Assembly (NCBI GenBank): GCA_021155045.1
Contig: JAJNQB010000005.1
Span: forward strand, 1 to 8,534
Source of the DNA: Arcticibacter sp.
GTDB taxonomy: Bacteria > Bacteroidota > Bacteroidia > 2-12-FULL-35-15
Direction: 5' to 3'
Length of the DNA: 8,534 nt
Part shown: one piece after another, positions 1 through 6,473 of the stretch
How positions within the stretch are numbered: the first letter of the stretch is position 1
Layout: each line of letters opens with the position of its first letter
Translations under genes and position numbers: made by a program
Notes under the pieces: model-generated
Databases searched by the model: none
What the model was told of the DNA's origin: nothing
What the model saw: only the letters and a program-made list of their open reading frames with translations

Positions 1-1607
1 ATACGAGCAGGAGCCGGTAATTTACCAGCTTTTAAAATATTTACTAAATCGTCTGCTTCCTCAATACTAAATGTTCCTGTGATAGATGACGAACCACCTG
101 CAATTTCATTTTGAACAGTAGGGAAAGAATAAACGCTATTATCAAGAACAATGGCAATTGATTTTCCAATATTATCACGTGTTAGGCGTTTCCAAATTTG
201 AGCAGCCTCTGTATTCATGTTCATTGAAATACTTGGATGACCAGAACCGGCTTGATCAAATACTTTACGTGCATCAGTAATAATATCTCCAGACAAAGGA
301 GCTTTTCCATTTCTATCAACTACTTTTATTGCTACTAGTTGCAATGTAGTTTCGTCATCACCAATAGGTTTGAAAGACCATAAAAATTTTGCTCTTGGTG
401 GGAATATTCCTTTTAATTTAGGATGAGTCAAATATTCGTTTACTTTAGCAGTATCGGCAATGGCAGCATAACCAATAACAGGACCTTGTCCTAAAACAGG
501 TTGTCCTTGCTCATTACGACCAATAGCAGCACTTAATACAGAAAACAATGGATTCTCTTTGCGTAATTTAGCTAGTGTATCAGCTTTTGAAGCTCCTAAT
601 TTATTTGAGTCAGTAGCCTCTGTTCCCATTTGAGCAGCTAAACTTCCTTTTGATGTATCAACAGCAGGCTTGCTTTCAGCTGTAGTGGATGCTTTTACTT
701 CTGTTTTTGCAGTTGCAGCAGTATCAATTTTTACTGTATCTACTGGCGCAAAAATTTCTTTTAAGCGAGTGTTTGCTTGTTCAAGTGCAGGATAAATTTC
801 TTTGTTATCATACGTTTCCCAAAACTCAAGATTCGCACTTCCTTGTAATAATTTACGAACACGACCTTTATCCGTAACACCAGGTAACTCAATTAAAATC
901 CTACCTGAAGATGTTAATCTTTGAATGTTTGGTTGTGTAACGCCAAATTTGTCGATACGTGCACGCAATGTGTTTTCAGCAGTTTCAATTGCTTCTTCAA
1001 TTCGCTCACGTAAAAATTTTAATACATCTTCGTCTGAAGTGTTAAAATCAATTTTTCCTTTTAACTCAATGGTTTGAAAATTGATTGCAAGTTTTGCTTG
1101 CGGATTTATTTTTTTAAATTCTTCACCAAAAATGGTAACAAAATCTTTTGTTGAATTTCTCTGAATTTCTTGAGCATTTTTTAATGCTTGCAAAAATGTA
1201 GGGTCGTTACTATTGTTTGATAAACCTTTAATGATATCAGCAACCGAAACTTCAAGTGTTACGTTCATACCACCTTTTAAGTCAAGACCTAAATTTAACT
1301 GGTGTTTTTTTACATAATCGTAAGTGAAGCTTGTAAATATTAAATCATAAACCGGTTTTTTCTTTAAAGAATCAAGATAAAAATTACGTTTAGCATGTGC
1401 TAAAGAATCTAAGTAGATTTTTTCTCTTGTAGGTGTAGGAGCAATTTTTTTAGCCTCTGCAATTACATTTGATTGTGATACATAATTTTGAGCAAACTCA
1501 TCTGCCTCGTTTTCAATTTGGTTTGCTTTCCAAGTAAATGTTAAATAATAAATACAAGTAAGCGATAATAAAATTGCAAATAATCTTATTGCACCTTTGT
1601 TTTGCAT
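1..1607 (-). CDS. secD: Protein translocase subunit SecD, N-terminal part (probably fused SecDF), cut by the window edge
   Basis: SecD/SecDF is an inner-membrane RND-type protein that uses the proton gradient to help pull proteins out of the SecYEG channel. I translated the minus strand from ATG 1607 to the left edge: 535 codons with no stop or frameshift. A membrane segment lies at about residues 7-25, followed by a charged stretch. The SecD signature LGLDLKGG is at about 106-113. The first part of the periplasmic P1 domain runs to about 285, with a Bacteroidota-like FWETYDNKEIYP at 262-273. A low-complexity Ala/Thr/Ser/Lys linker spans about 287-345. The P1 head and base then end in SIAIVLDNSVYS, an AGGSSSITG loop and AGKLPAPAR, just before the next membrane segments. 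The missing part would hold the RND membrane helices and, in most Bacteroidota, SecF. ATG 1607 puts a short basic N-terminus before the first helix and lies about 68 nt below a good promoter. Identity as SecD is firm; the SecF fusion is inferred from the phylum. Confidence 0.95.
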   Translation of the reverse strand, partial: MQNKGAIRLFAILLSLTCIYYLTFTWKANQIENEADEFAQNYVSQSNVIAEAKKIAPTPTREKIYLDSLAHAKRNFYLDSLKKKPVYDLIFTSFTYDYVKKHQLNLGLDLKGGMNVTLEVSVADIIKGLSNNSNDPTFLQALKNAQEIQRNSTKDFVTIFGEEFKKINPQAKLAINFQTIELKGKIDFNTSDEDVLKFLRERIEEAIETAENTLRARIDKFGVTQPNIQRLTSSGRILIELPGVTDKGRVRKLLQGSANLEFWETYDNKEIYPALEQANTRLKEIFAPVDTVKIDTAATAKTEVKASTTAESKPAVDTSKGSLAAQMGTEATDSNKLGASKADTLAKLRKENPLFSVLSAAIGRNEQGQPVLGQGPVIGYAAIADTAKVNEYLTHPKLKGIFPPRAKFLWSFKPIGDDETTLQLVAIKVVDRNGKAPLSGDIITDARKVFDQAGSGHPSISMNMNTEAAQIWKRLTRDNIGKSIAIVLDNSVYSFPTVQNEIAGGSSSITGTFSIEEADDLVNILKAGKLPAPAR

Positions 1608-1642
1608 AATCTTTCGTTAATTAAATTAATTGATAATTCGTT

Positions 1643-1671
1643 TTTTAGAAAAATATCTTCTTTTTCTAAAA
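1643..1671 (-). promoter_or_regulatory. Hairpin in the secD 5' leader
   Basis: Two perfect 11-base arms, TTTTAGAAAAA (1643-1653) and TTTTTCTAAAA (1661-1671), are separated by 7 nt. The element lies directly after the predicted transcription start of secD (about 1675 on the minus strand) and some 36 nt before its ATG, so the mRNA could begin with this stem. It is almost all A-U and therefore weak. A role in mRNA stability or translation control is only inference. Confidence 0.45.
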
Positions 1672-1680
1672 TTAAGGGTG

Positions 1681-1711
1681 CAAATATAGAATAACAATTG
1701 TTATTTACCAA
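1681..1711 (-). promoter_or_regulatory. secD promoter with embedded palindrome
   Basis: Read on the minus strand, a -33 element TTGG (1708-1711) is followed by a 19-nt spacer and the -7 element TATATTTG (1681-1688). The -7 element matches the Bacteroidota consensus TAnnTTTG in full. The spacer contains the perfect 16-bp palindrome AATAACAATTGTTATT (1690-1705), centred within half a base of the spacer midpoint. That is a natural position for a repressor site. The promoter is a strong match by eye; the operator role is inferred from position and symmetry alone. Confidence 0.65.
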
Positions 1712-1757
1712 TTTTCTGTTAAAATTGACTTTGCTATGATTTTTTATAGAAATTCCA

Positions 1758-1789
1758 AAGGAAACTTTGAAATCAAAAAATGTTTCCTT
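1758..1789. promoter_or_regulatory. Inverted repeat across the receptor promoter
   Basis: Arms AAGGAAAC (1758-1765) and GTTTCCTT (1782-1789) are perfect complements, 16 nt apart. The first arm abuts the -33 element of the predicted receptor promoter. The second arm overlaps the first base of its -7 element. Centre-to-centre spacing is 24 bp, a little over two helical turns. A dimeric regulator site is possible, but an 8-bp match in AT-rich DNA may be chance. Confidence 0.3.
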
Positions 1790-1796
1790 AGTTTTG
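1766..1796 (+). promoter_or_regulatory. Promoter of the TonB-dependent receptor operon
   Basis: TTTG (1766-1769), a 19-nt spacer and TAGTTTTG (1789-1796) match the Bacteroidota primary-sigma consensus TTTG-N19-TAnnTTTG at every defined position. Transcription would start near 1800-1803, giving a leader of about 80 nt before ATG 1883. The site is back to back with the secD promoter; the two -33 elements are 54 bp apart. Confidence 0.7.
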
Positions 1797-1802
1797 TTCG
1801 CC

Positions 1803-1820
1803 AAACATCATAAGATGTTT
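1803..1820 (+). promoter_or_regulatory. Hairpin at the 5' end of the receptor mRNA
   Basis: AAACATC (1803-1809) and GATGTTT (1814-1820) form a perfect 7-bp stem with a 4-nt ATAA loop. It coincides with the predicted transcription start, so the receptor mRNA may begin with a terminal stem-loop, an arrangement known in other bacteria to slow 5' decay. Function here is inferred. The rest of the leader (1821-1882) shows no further structure that I can support. Confidence 0.35.
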
Positions 1821-1882
1821 TAAACAATAAATTTATTTATTTGTAGTATTACAATCGGCTTATTAAGAATTGCCTTTCAATT

Positions 1883-4348
1883 ATGTATAAAACAGTTTTA
1901 AAGATTAGCTTTCTATTTGTATTTTTCAATGGAGTATTGTTTGCTCAAGAAAAACAAAAATTTACAATTAGTGGTTATGTGAAAGATGCGTCAAATGGAG
2001 AATATAGCATTGGTGCAAATGTGTATGTAAAAGAGTTGTTAAAAGGAGGAAACACCAATCAGTATGGTTTTTATTCAATTACAGTTGAAAAAGGAAAATA
2101 TCATTTAGTAGTTTCTTATATTGGATATGATAATTACGAAAAAGAAATTATTCTTGATAAAGATTTAAGGATTAATGTCGATTTAAAGCCTTCAGCAATT
2201 AATGTGAAAGAGGTAGAGGTAGTTTCTGAAAAAAGCGATAAAAATGTTTCAAGTACAAATGTTGGCGCTGTTAAACTCGACATGGAAGAGATCAAAAAAA
2301 TCCCTGCATTTTTAGGTGAAGTAGATGTTTTAAAAACTATTCAATTAATACCAGGTGTAAAATCAAGTGGTGATGGCAATACTGGATTTTATGTGAGGGG
2401 AGGAGGACCTGACCAAAATTTAATTCTTTTAGATGAAGCTGTTGTTTATAATGCTGCACATTTATTAGGTTTTTTCTCTGTTTTTAATGGTGATGCAGTA
2501 AAAAGTGTAAACTTAATTAAAGGAGGAATGCCTGCACAGTATGGAGGAAGGCTGGCTTCTGTGCTTGATATTTCAATGAAAGAAGGAAATAACAAAACCT
2601 ATCATGCTCAAGGTGGAATAGGTTTAATATCATCTCGCTTAACGATTGAAGGACCGATTAAAAAAGATACAGGCTCGTTCGTCATATCAGGACGAAGAAC
2701 ATATATTGATGCTATTGCTCGTCCTTTTGCAAAACCGGGCTCATCCTTAAAAAATTCAGGATATTATTTTTATGATTTGAATGCGAAAGTAAATTATAGA
2801 CTTTCAGATAAAGACAGGATTTTTGCAAGTGGTTATTTTGGTAGAGATGTAATGAATTTTAAAGATAAAGATGCTGGATTCGCACTAAAAATTGGTTGGG
2901 GAAATGGAACAGGCGTTTTGCGATGGAACCATTTATTCAACCAAAAATTATTTATGAATGCATCTGCCATATTTAGCAATTATGATTTTAGCTTTGGTGC
3001 AGAACAAAGCGGGTTTGAGTTTAAGTTGTTTTCAGGAATAAGAGATTGGAATGCAAAAGTTGATTTTGGTTTTTTTCCAACGATACGACATGAAATTAAA
3101 TTTGGAATAAACTATGTATTCCATACATTCACACCCACAAGTGTTTCAGCGCAACAGGGAGAAACCGTTTTTGATTTTGGTCCTGTAAAAAAAATCAGAG
3201 CTCATGAAGCAGCAGTTTATCTTTCTGATGATTTTGATGTAACTGATAAATTTAAAATTCATGCAGGTTTGCGTTATTCTTACTTTATGCAAATTGGTCC
3301 TTTTGAAAGATATAATAAAGACCCAATTTCTGGACAAACAATTAGTACTACCTTTTACAAGGCGAATGAAAAAGTAAAACAATACGGTGGTTTAGAGCCT
3401 AGAATTAATGCTCGTTATTCTCTTAACACTAAATCTTCTATCAAAGCATCCTATACTTACAATTTACAATACTTGCACTTAGCTTCATTGTCGGCAGTTA
3501 CTTTGCCAACAGATACTTGGGTTCCAAGCAGCGAATTAGTAAAACCTCAAAAAGGTTCTCAATATTCACTCGGTTATTTCCGAAATTTTAAAGAGAATGC
3601 TTACGAAGCCTCTGTTGAGGTTTATTATAAAGATTTACAAAATCAAATAGAATATCGTGATGGCGCTTTACCCGGACAAACAGTGAATGATAATGTGGAT
3701 TATCAATTTGTATTTGGAAAAGGACAAGCCTATGGTATTGAGTTTTTTGTAAAAAAGAGAGTAGGTAAGTTTAACGGTTGGATGGGATATACTTTATCCT
3801 ATACAAAACGTAGATTTCCAGATATCAATAGAGGCAAAGAGTTTTATGCAAAATACGATAGAAGGCATGATGTTTCTGCTGTATTGAGTTATGATTTAAG
3901 TAAAAAATGGACGTTTGCGGCAATATGGGTTTACGGAACAGGAAATGCCATTACAATTCCTGTTTCTTATTATTTTATCGATGGCAATTTTATAACAGAA
4001 TACGGTGAACGAAATAGTTTCAGAATGCCACCTTATCACCGCTTAGATTTATCCGTAACGTTTACACCAGATAGAGCTAAAAAAATTGAACGTAAAAAAG
4101 CAAAAATTACAAAACGTTATGAAAGAAAAGGAAAAGATGTTTCTACTATTCAAGTACCAAAACGATTTGCAAAAAATTATGAATCAAGCTGGAACTTCAG
4201 CGTATTTAATGTTTACAACAGACATAACCCTTATATTGTTTATTTTTCAAACGAAGGAAGTGCTTATGACGGAACATTAAAAGTAAAAGCAAAACAAGTT
4301 TATTTATTTCCAATATTACCTTCTGTAACATGGAATTTTAAATTTTAA
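1883..4348 (+). CDS. TonB-dependent receptor with N-terminal carboxypeptidase-regulatory-like domain
   Basis: This is an outer-membrane, TonB-energised transporter of 821 aa; the substrate cannot be read from the sequence. A signal peptide (residues 1-21) ends LFA before QEK. Residues 27-102 form a carboxypeptidase-regulatory-like beta-sandwich, with GYVKDASNGEYSIGANVYV near its start and NQYGFYSITVEKGKY inside. INVKEVEVVSE (106-116) is the likely TonB box. The plug spans about 125-235, with IPGVKSSGDGNTGFYVRGGG (156-175), then QNLILLDEAVVYN and GGMPAQYGGRLASVLDI. A 22-strand barrel is expected from about 240 to the end. The C-terminus WNFKF ends in Phe, as outer-membrane barrels do. It lacks the extended length of typical SusC proteins and has no SusD neighbour. 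A DUF4249 lipoprotein gene follows after 5 nt, the usual pairing for this receptor subgroup. An odd Lys/Arg-rich segment at about 731-764 lies between the last predicted strands. The family call is very secure. Confidence 0.95.
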   Translation: MYKTVLKISFLFVFFNGVLFAQEKQKFTISGYVKDASNGEYSIGANVYVKELLKGGNTNQYGFYSITVEKGKYHLVVSYIGYDNYEKEIILDKDLRINVDLKPSAINVKEVEVVSEKSDKNVSSTNVGAVKLDMEEIKKIPAFLGEVDVLKTIQLIPGVKSSGDGNTGFYVRGGGPDQNLILLDEAVVYNAAHLLGFFSVFNGDAVKSVNLIKGGMPAQYGGRLASVLDISMKEGNNKTYHAQGGIGLISSRLTIEGPIKKDTGSFVISGRRTYIDAIARPFAKPGSSLKNSGYYFYDLNAKVNYRLSDKDRIFASGYFGRDVMNFKDKDAGFALKIGWGNGTGVLRWNHLFNQKLFMNASAIFSNYDFSFGAEQSGFEFKLFSGIRDWNAKVDFGFFPTIRHEIKFGINYVFHTFTPTSVSAQQGETVFDFGPVKKIRAHEAAVYLSDDFDVTDKFKIHAGLRYSYFMQIGPFERYNKDPISGQTISTTFYKANEKVKQYGGLEPRINARYSLNTKSSIKASYTYNLQYLHLASLSAVTLPTDTWVPSSELVKPQKGSQYSLGYFRNFKENAYEASVEVYYKDLQNQIEYRDGALPGQTVNDNVDYQFVFGKGQAYGIEFFVKKRVGKFNGWMGYTLSYTKRRFPDINRGKEFYAKYDRRHDVSAVLSYDLSKKWTFAAIWVYGTGNAITIPVSYYFIDGNFITEYGERNSFRMPPYHRLDLSVTFTPDRAKKIERKKAKITKRYERKGKDVSTIQVPKRFAKNYESSWNFSVFNVYNRHNPYIVYFSNEGSAYDGTLKVKAKQVYLFPILPSVTWNFKF

Positions 4349-4353
4349 AAAGT

Positions 4354-5259
4354 ATGCAAACAATGAAAAAAATAGCAATCGTATTCATCTCATCAATAGC
4401 TTTATTCACAGGCTGTCAAGAAGATGTTGATTTAGAAATAATCAATGGCGATAGAAAAATTGTGATTGAAGGATTTATTGAAAATGGAAAAACAGCAGAA
4501 GTAATTGTTACTCGTAACAGTCCTCTTGGGCAAAGTGTAAATTTTAATGCAATTATGGTTAGTGATGCTCAAGTGTATGTATCAAATGGACTTATTACAG
4601 ACACTTTAAAATTAGATACTTTAATAACATCTTCCAATCCATTTGTATATACAGGAAATACAATTATTGGAGTGGTGGGGCAAACTTATTATTTAACTGT
4701 AATTGCAGATGGAAAAACATACACAGCACTAACCACCATTCCTGCACCTGTTGCATTGGATAGTGTTTGGTGGAAACCGCAACCTCCAGAAGATAGTTTA
4801 GGTTGGGCTTGGGCGCATTTAAGAGAGCCTGTAGGTCTTGGAAATGGTTATCGTTGGTATGCAAAACGCCCAACAAAATTTGTGATATTTGAAGGCAATC
4901 CGCTTTTGCTTGATAGAAGGTATGTGGCACCATTTGGAGCTACTTTTGATGATAAATTTATTGATGGAAAAAGTTTTGACTTTGCATATAATAGAGGGTA
5001 TGATGCATCGGAACAAAGCTATTATAGAGATGAGCCAGACAAAGAAAGAGGAATGTATAAATATGGCGATTCTATTTATATCCGATTTTGTACAATAGAT
5101 AAAGCTGCTCAAGATTTTTATCAAACATTTGAAGCAGCGCAATCTAGCAATGGAAATCCATTTGCTTCGCCTGTTTTAATTTTAACAAATATTCAAGGAG
5201 GAGGATTAGGTGTTTGGGCTGGAATGGGTGCGTATTACGATACCATTTACGCTCAATAA
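4354..5259 (+). CDS. DUF4249-family lipoprotein, partner of the receptor
   Basis: This 301-aa lipoprotein has an N-terminal export signal ending in the lipobox LFTG-C with Cys at residue 21. The next residues QEDVD are acidic, resembling the surface-export signals of Bacteroidota lipoproteins, so display on the outer face is likely. The family pattern is visible: KIVIEGFIENGKTAEVIVTR (35-54), a beta-rich middle with GQTYYLTVIADGKTYTA (109-125), TTIPAPVALDSVWW (127-140), FDDKFIDGKSF (198-208) and a late SNGNPF with NIQGGGLGVWAG (279-290). DUF4249 has no established biochemical role. Genes of this family commonly sit next to TonB-dependent receptors, and a SusD-like job as lid or capture subunit is an inference. 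The gap to the receptor is 5 nt, so the two are co-transcribed. ATG 4354 is used here. ATG 4363 gives a shorter but equally good signal peptide (MKKIAIVF) and may be the real start. Confidence 0.88.
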   Translation: MQTMKKIAIVFISSIALFTGCQEDVDLEIINGDRKIVIEGFIENGKTAEVIVTRNSPLGQSVNFNAIMVSDAQVYVSNGLITDTLKLDTLITSSNPFVYTGNTIIGVVGQTYYLTVIADGKTYTALTTIPAPVALDSVWWKPQPPEDSLGWAWAHLREPVGLGNGYRWYAKRPTKFVIFEGNPLLLDRRYVAPFGATFDDKFIDGKSFDFAYNRGYDASEQSYYRDEPDKERGMYKYGDSIYIRFCTIDKAAQDFYQTFEAAQSSNGNPFASPVLILTNIQGGGLGVWAGMGAYYDTIYAQ

Positions 5260-5274
5260 ATTTTATTTTTTAAG

Positions 5275-5324
5275 CACAAAGTCCACAAGTCCACAAAGAT
5301 TTTTACACAAAGTTCACAAAGTTT
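5275..5324. repeat. Cluster of degenerate CACAAAGT units in the convergent intergenic region
   Basis: Five units are visible: CACAAAGTC (5275), CACAAGTC (5284), CACAAAGAT (5292), CACAAAGTT (5306) and CACAAAGTT (5315). They run at a period of 8-9 nt with one short interruption. The cluster lies between the stop codons of the converging genes at 5259 and 5352. Similar CACAAAG-type arrays occur between genes in many environmental Bacteroidota, as far as I recall. Units are too short and unspaced for CRISPR. The function is unknown. Confidence 0.6.
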
Positions 5325-5347
5325 GATTCTATTGATTTTGTGAAACT
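5311..5347. terminator. Possible stem-loop between convergent genes
   Basis: AGTTCACAAA (5311-5320) pairs with TTTGTGAAACT (5337-5347) over 10 bp with one bulged A and a 16-nt loop. It lies 3 nt beyond the minus-strand propeller stop codon, at the expected place for a shared transcript end. No U-run follows on either strand, so it is not a classic rho-independent terminator. It may instead be a by-product of the repeat units. Confidence 0.25.
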
Positions 5348-5349
5348 CT

Positions 5350-6345
5350 CTAAGGAATTACAACAATTCCCGCATTGGCAGTACCAATCCATTTTTTGCC
5401 AGAAGCATCAATAGCAATGGTTTTGATGTTATTATCGGGAATGTTTGAATTAGAAGAGTTAATGTTTGTCCAAGAAGAGTTATCAAACAAAGAAACACCA
5501 GCACCTTCAGTTCCAATCCATTTTTTATAAGACTGGAAACAAACAATCGGACGAACAAGGTTTAAAGGTAATCCTGAGTTGGAAGAGTTATAAGTAGTCC
5601 ATGTGCTGCCATCAAATTTACACAACCCAGCATTGGTACCAATCCATTTTACATTCATAGAATCAATAACAATAGAATAAATTGAATTGTTTGGTAATCC
5701 TGAATTTGCAATGGTGTAATTAACCCAATTTGTTCCACCGTCAAAATGGGAAACACCAGTTGCTGTACCCAGCCATATTGTTCCATCTGCTGCTACCGCA
5801 ATGGAAGCTACGGAGTTGTTTGGTAGTCCAGAATTAAATGGAGTGTAAGTTGTCCATATTGTTCCATTAAATTTAGCCAAACCGCCTCCACTAAAGGTTC
5901 CTATCCAAACATCGTTATTGGGTGCAATTAGAATAGAACGTATTTTATTGGATGGTAAACCTGAGTTACTCATATTATAAGTAGTAAATGACGTGCCATC
6001 ATATTTTAATAAACCATTATTGGAGCCAATCCACATATTGCCGTTATTATCTTGTTTTATGGTATTAAAAACATTGCTAGGAAAAGCAAAAGCACTCGAA
6101 TCATAAATTTGCCAAGCACTTCCATTGTATTTATAAAAACCTTTATTAGAAGCAACCCAAATGTTGTTTGTTGCATCTTTGAATATACGATTGATAGAGT
6201 TGCTTTGTAATGGAGTATTTGAAGTGTTAAATAAAGTATAGTTGGCTGTAGTGTTAGTGGGGATAGGTTCTACGGGTTTATCTTTTTTGCAAGAAAAAAA
6301 ACCGATAACAAATAAAAATATAGTTAATCGTAGAGATTTATACAT
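5350..6345 (-). CDS. Lipoprotein made of a single seven-bladed two-component-regulator-type propeller
   Basis: This 331-aa protein has a signal peptide ending IGFFS-C (Cys19), followed by KKDKPVEP, a basic/acidic tail compatible with outer-membrane or surface location. Residues 35-331 are repeats of about 42-44 aa of the Reg_prop type, with core WIGTxxGLxxFDGxxWTTY and turn NSGLPNN. The WxG/WxA positions are at about 63, 105, 147, 191, 234, 276 and 319, so there are seven repeats. The last repeat stops after GIVVIP without its final strand. Residues 36-48 (YTLFNTSNTPLQS) match that missing strand and turn, so the ring probably closes by N-terminal velcro pairing. In hybrid two-component sensors such propellers precede membrane, kinase and AraC domains; none is present here. 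Binding of a ligand or partner protein is inferred, with no known substrate. Repeat 6 (about 263-303) is the most divergent. Start ATG 6345 fits the signal peptide. The gene is convergent with the DUF4249 gene. Confidence 0.85.
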   Translation of the reverse strand: MYKSLRLTIFLFVIGFFSCKKDKPVEPIPTNTTANYTLFNTSNTPLQSNSINRIFKDATNNIWVASNKGFYKYNGSAWQIYDSSAFAFPSNVFNTIKQDNNGNMWIGSNNGLLKYDGTSFTTYNMSNSGLPSNKIRSILIAPNNDVWIGTFSGGGLAKFNGTIWTTYTPFNSGLPNNSVASIAVAADGTIWLGTATGVSHFDGGTNWVNYTIANSGLPNNSIYSIVIDSMNVKWIGTNAGLCKFDGSTWTTYNSSNSGLPLNLVRPIVCFQSYKKWIGTEGAGVSLFDNSSWTNINSSNSNIPDNNIKTIAIDASGKKWIGTANAGIVVIP

Positions 6346-6371
6346 TGAAGTGTGTTAATATTTTATTGGTC

Positions 6372-6402
6372 TAAATGTATGAAATTAATTTGATTATCCA
6401 AA
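6372..6402 (-). promoter_or_regulatory. Promoter of the propeller lipoprotein
   Basis: On the minus strand TTTG (6399-6402) is followed by 19 nt and TACATTTA (6372-6379), one base off the TAnnTTTG consensus. The start would be near 6366, about 20 nt before ATG 6345. It overlaps the opposite-strand promoter by 14 bp (6389-6402). Confidence 0.5.
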
Positions 6403-6419
6403 AAATAATCATAAATTTG
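6389..6419 (+). promoter_or_regulatory. Promoter of the secreted-protein operon
   Basis: TTTG (6389-6392), a 19-nt spacer and TAAATTTG (6412-6419) fit the Bacteroidota consensus completely. Transcription would start near 6424, about 50 nt before ATG 6474. The -33 region is shared with the divergent propeller promoter. Confidence 0.7.
6391..6411. promoter_or_regulatory. Inverted repeat within the overlapping divergent promoters
   Basis: TGATTAT (6391-6397) and ATAATCA (6405-6411) are perfect 7-bp arms around CCAAAAA. The element fills most of the spacer of the plus-strand promoter and covers the -33 element of the minus-strand promoter. A protein bound here could affect both genes at once. 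Operator function is inferred. Confidence 0.4.
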
Positions 6420-6473
6420 TAGTGCTTATTTAACCCTGATAAGATTAAAAAAATTAGATAAAACTATTTTAAT

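Noticed and set aside
689..877. Plus-strand 62-codon frame inside secD
   Set aside because: It is antisense to the low-complexity linker of secD; its Leu/Gln runs are the complement of Ala/Thr/Ser/Lys codons.
1586..1804. Minus-strand 72-codon frame overlapping the secD start
   Set aside because: It begins far upstream of the predicted secD promoter, runs through that promoter and both inverted repeats, has no recognisable domain or signal, and overlaps the true secD N-terminus in another frame.
1836..1843. TTTATTTG as the -7 element of the receptor gene
   Set aside because: It has the wrong second base and no TTTG at the right distance, whereas TTTG-N19-TAGTTTTG at 1766-1796 fits completely.
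4819..5142. 107-codon frame opposite the DUF4249 gene
   Set aside because: It lies wholly inside a clear lipoprotein gene on the other strand, has no promoter of its own and no family features; it is a shadow frame.
1883..5259. Classical SusC/SusD polysaccharide utilisation locus
   Set aside because: The receptor is shorter than usual SusC, its partner is DUF4249 rather than SusD, and no glycan-degrading enzyme adjoins.
5275..5324. CRISPR-like repeat array
   Set aside because: Units are 8-9 nt, imperfect and without unique spacers, and no cas gene is present.
5380..6240. DNA tandem repeats or a mobile insertion in the minus-strand gene
   Set aside because: The recurring patterns such as GGTAATCCTGA follow from the NSGLPNN and WIGT protein repeats of the propeller; no terminal repeats or transposase are seen.
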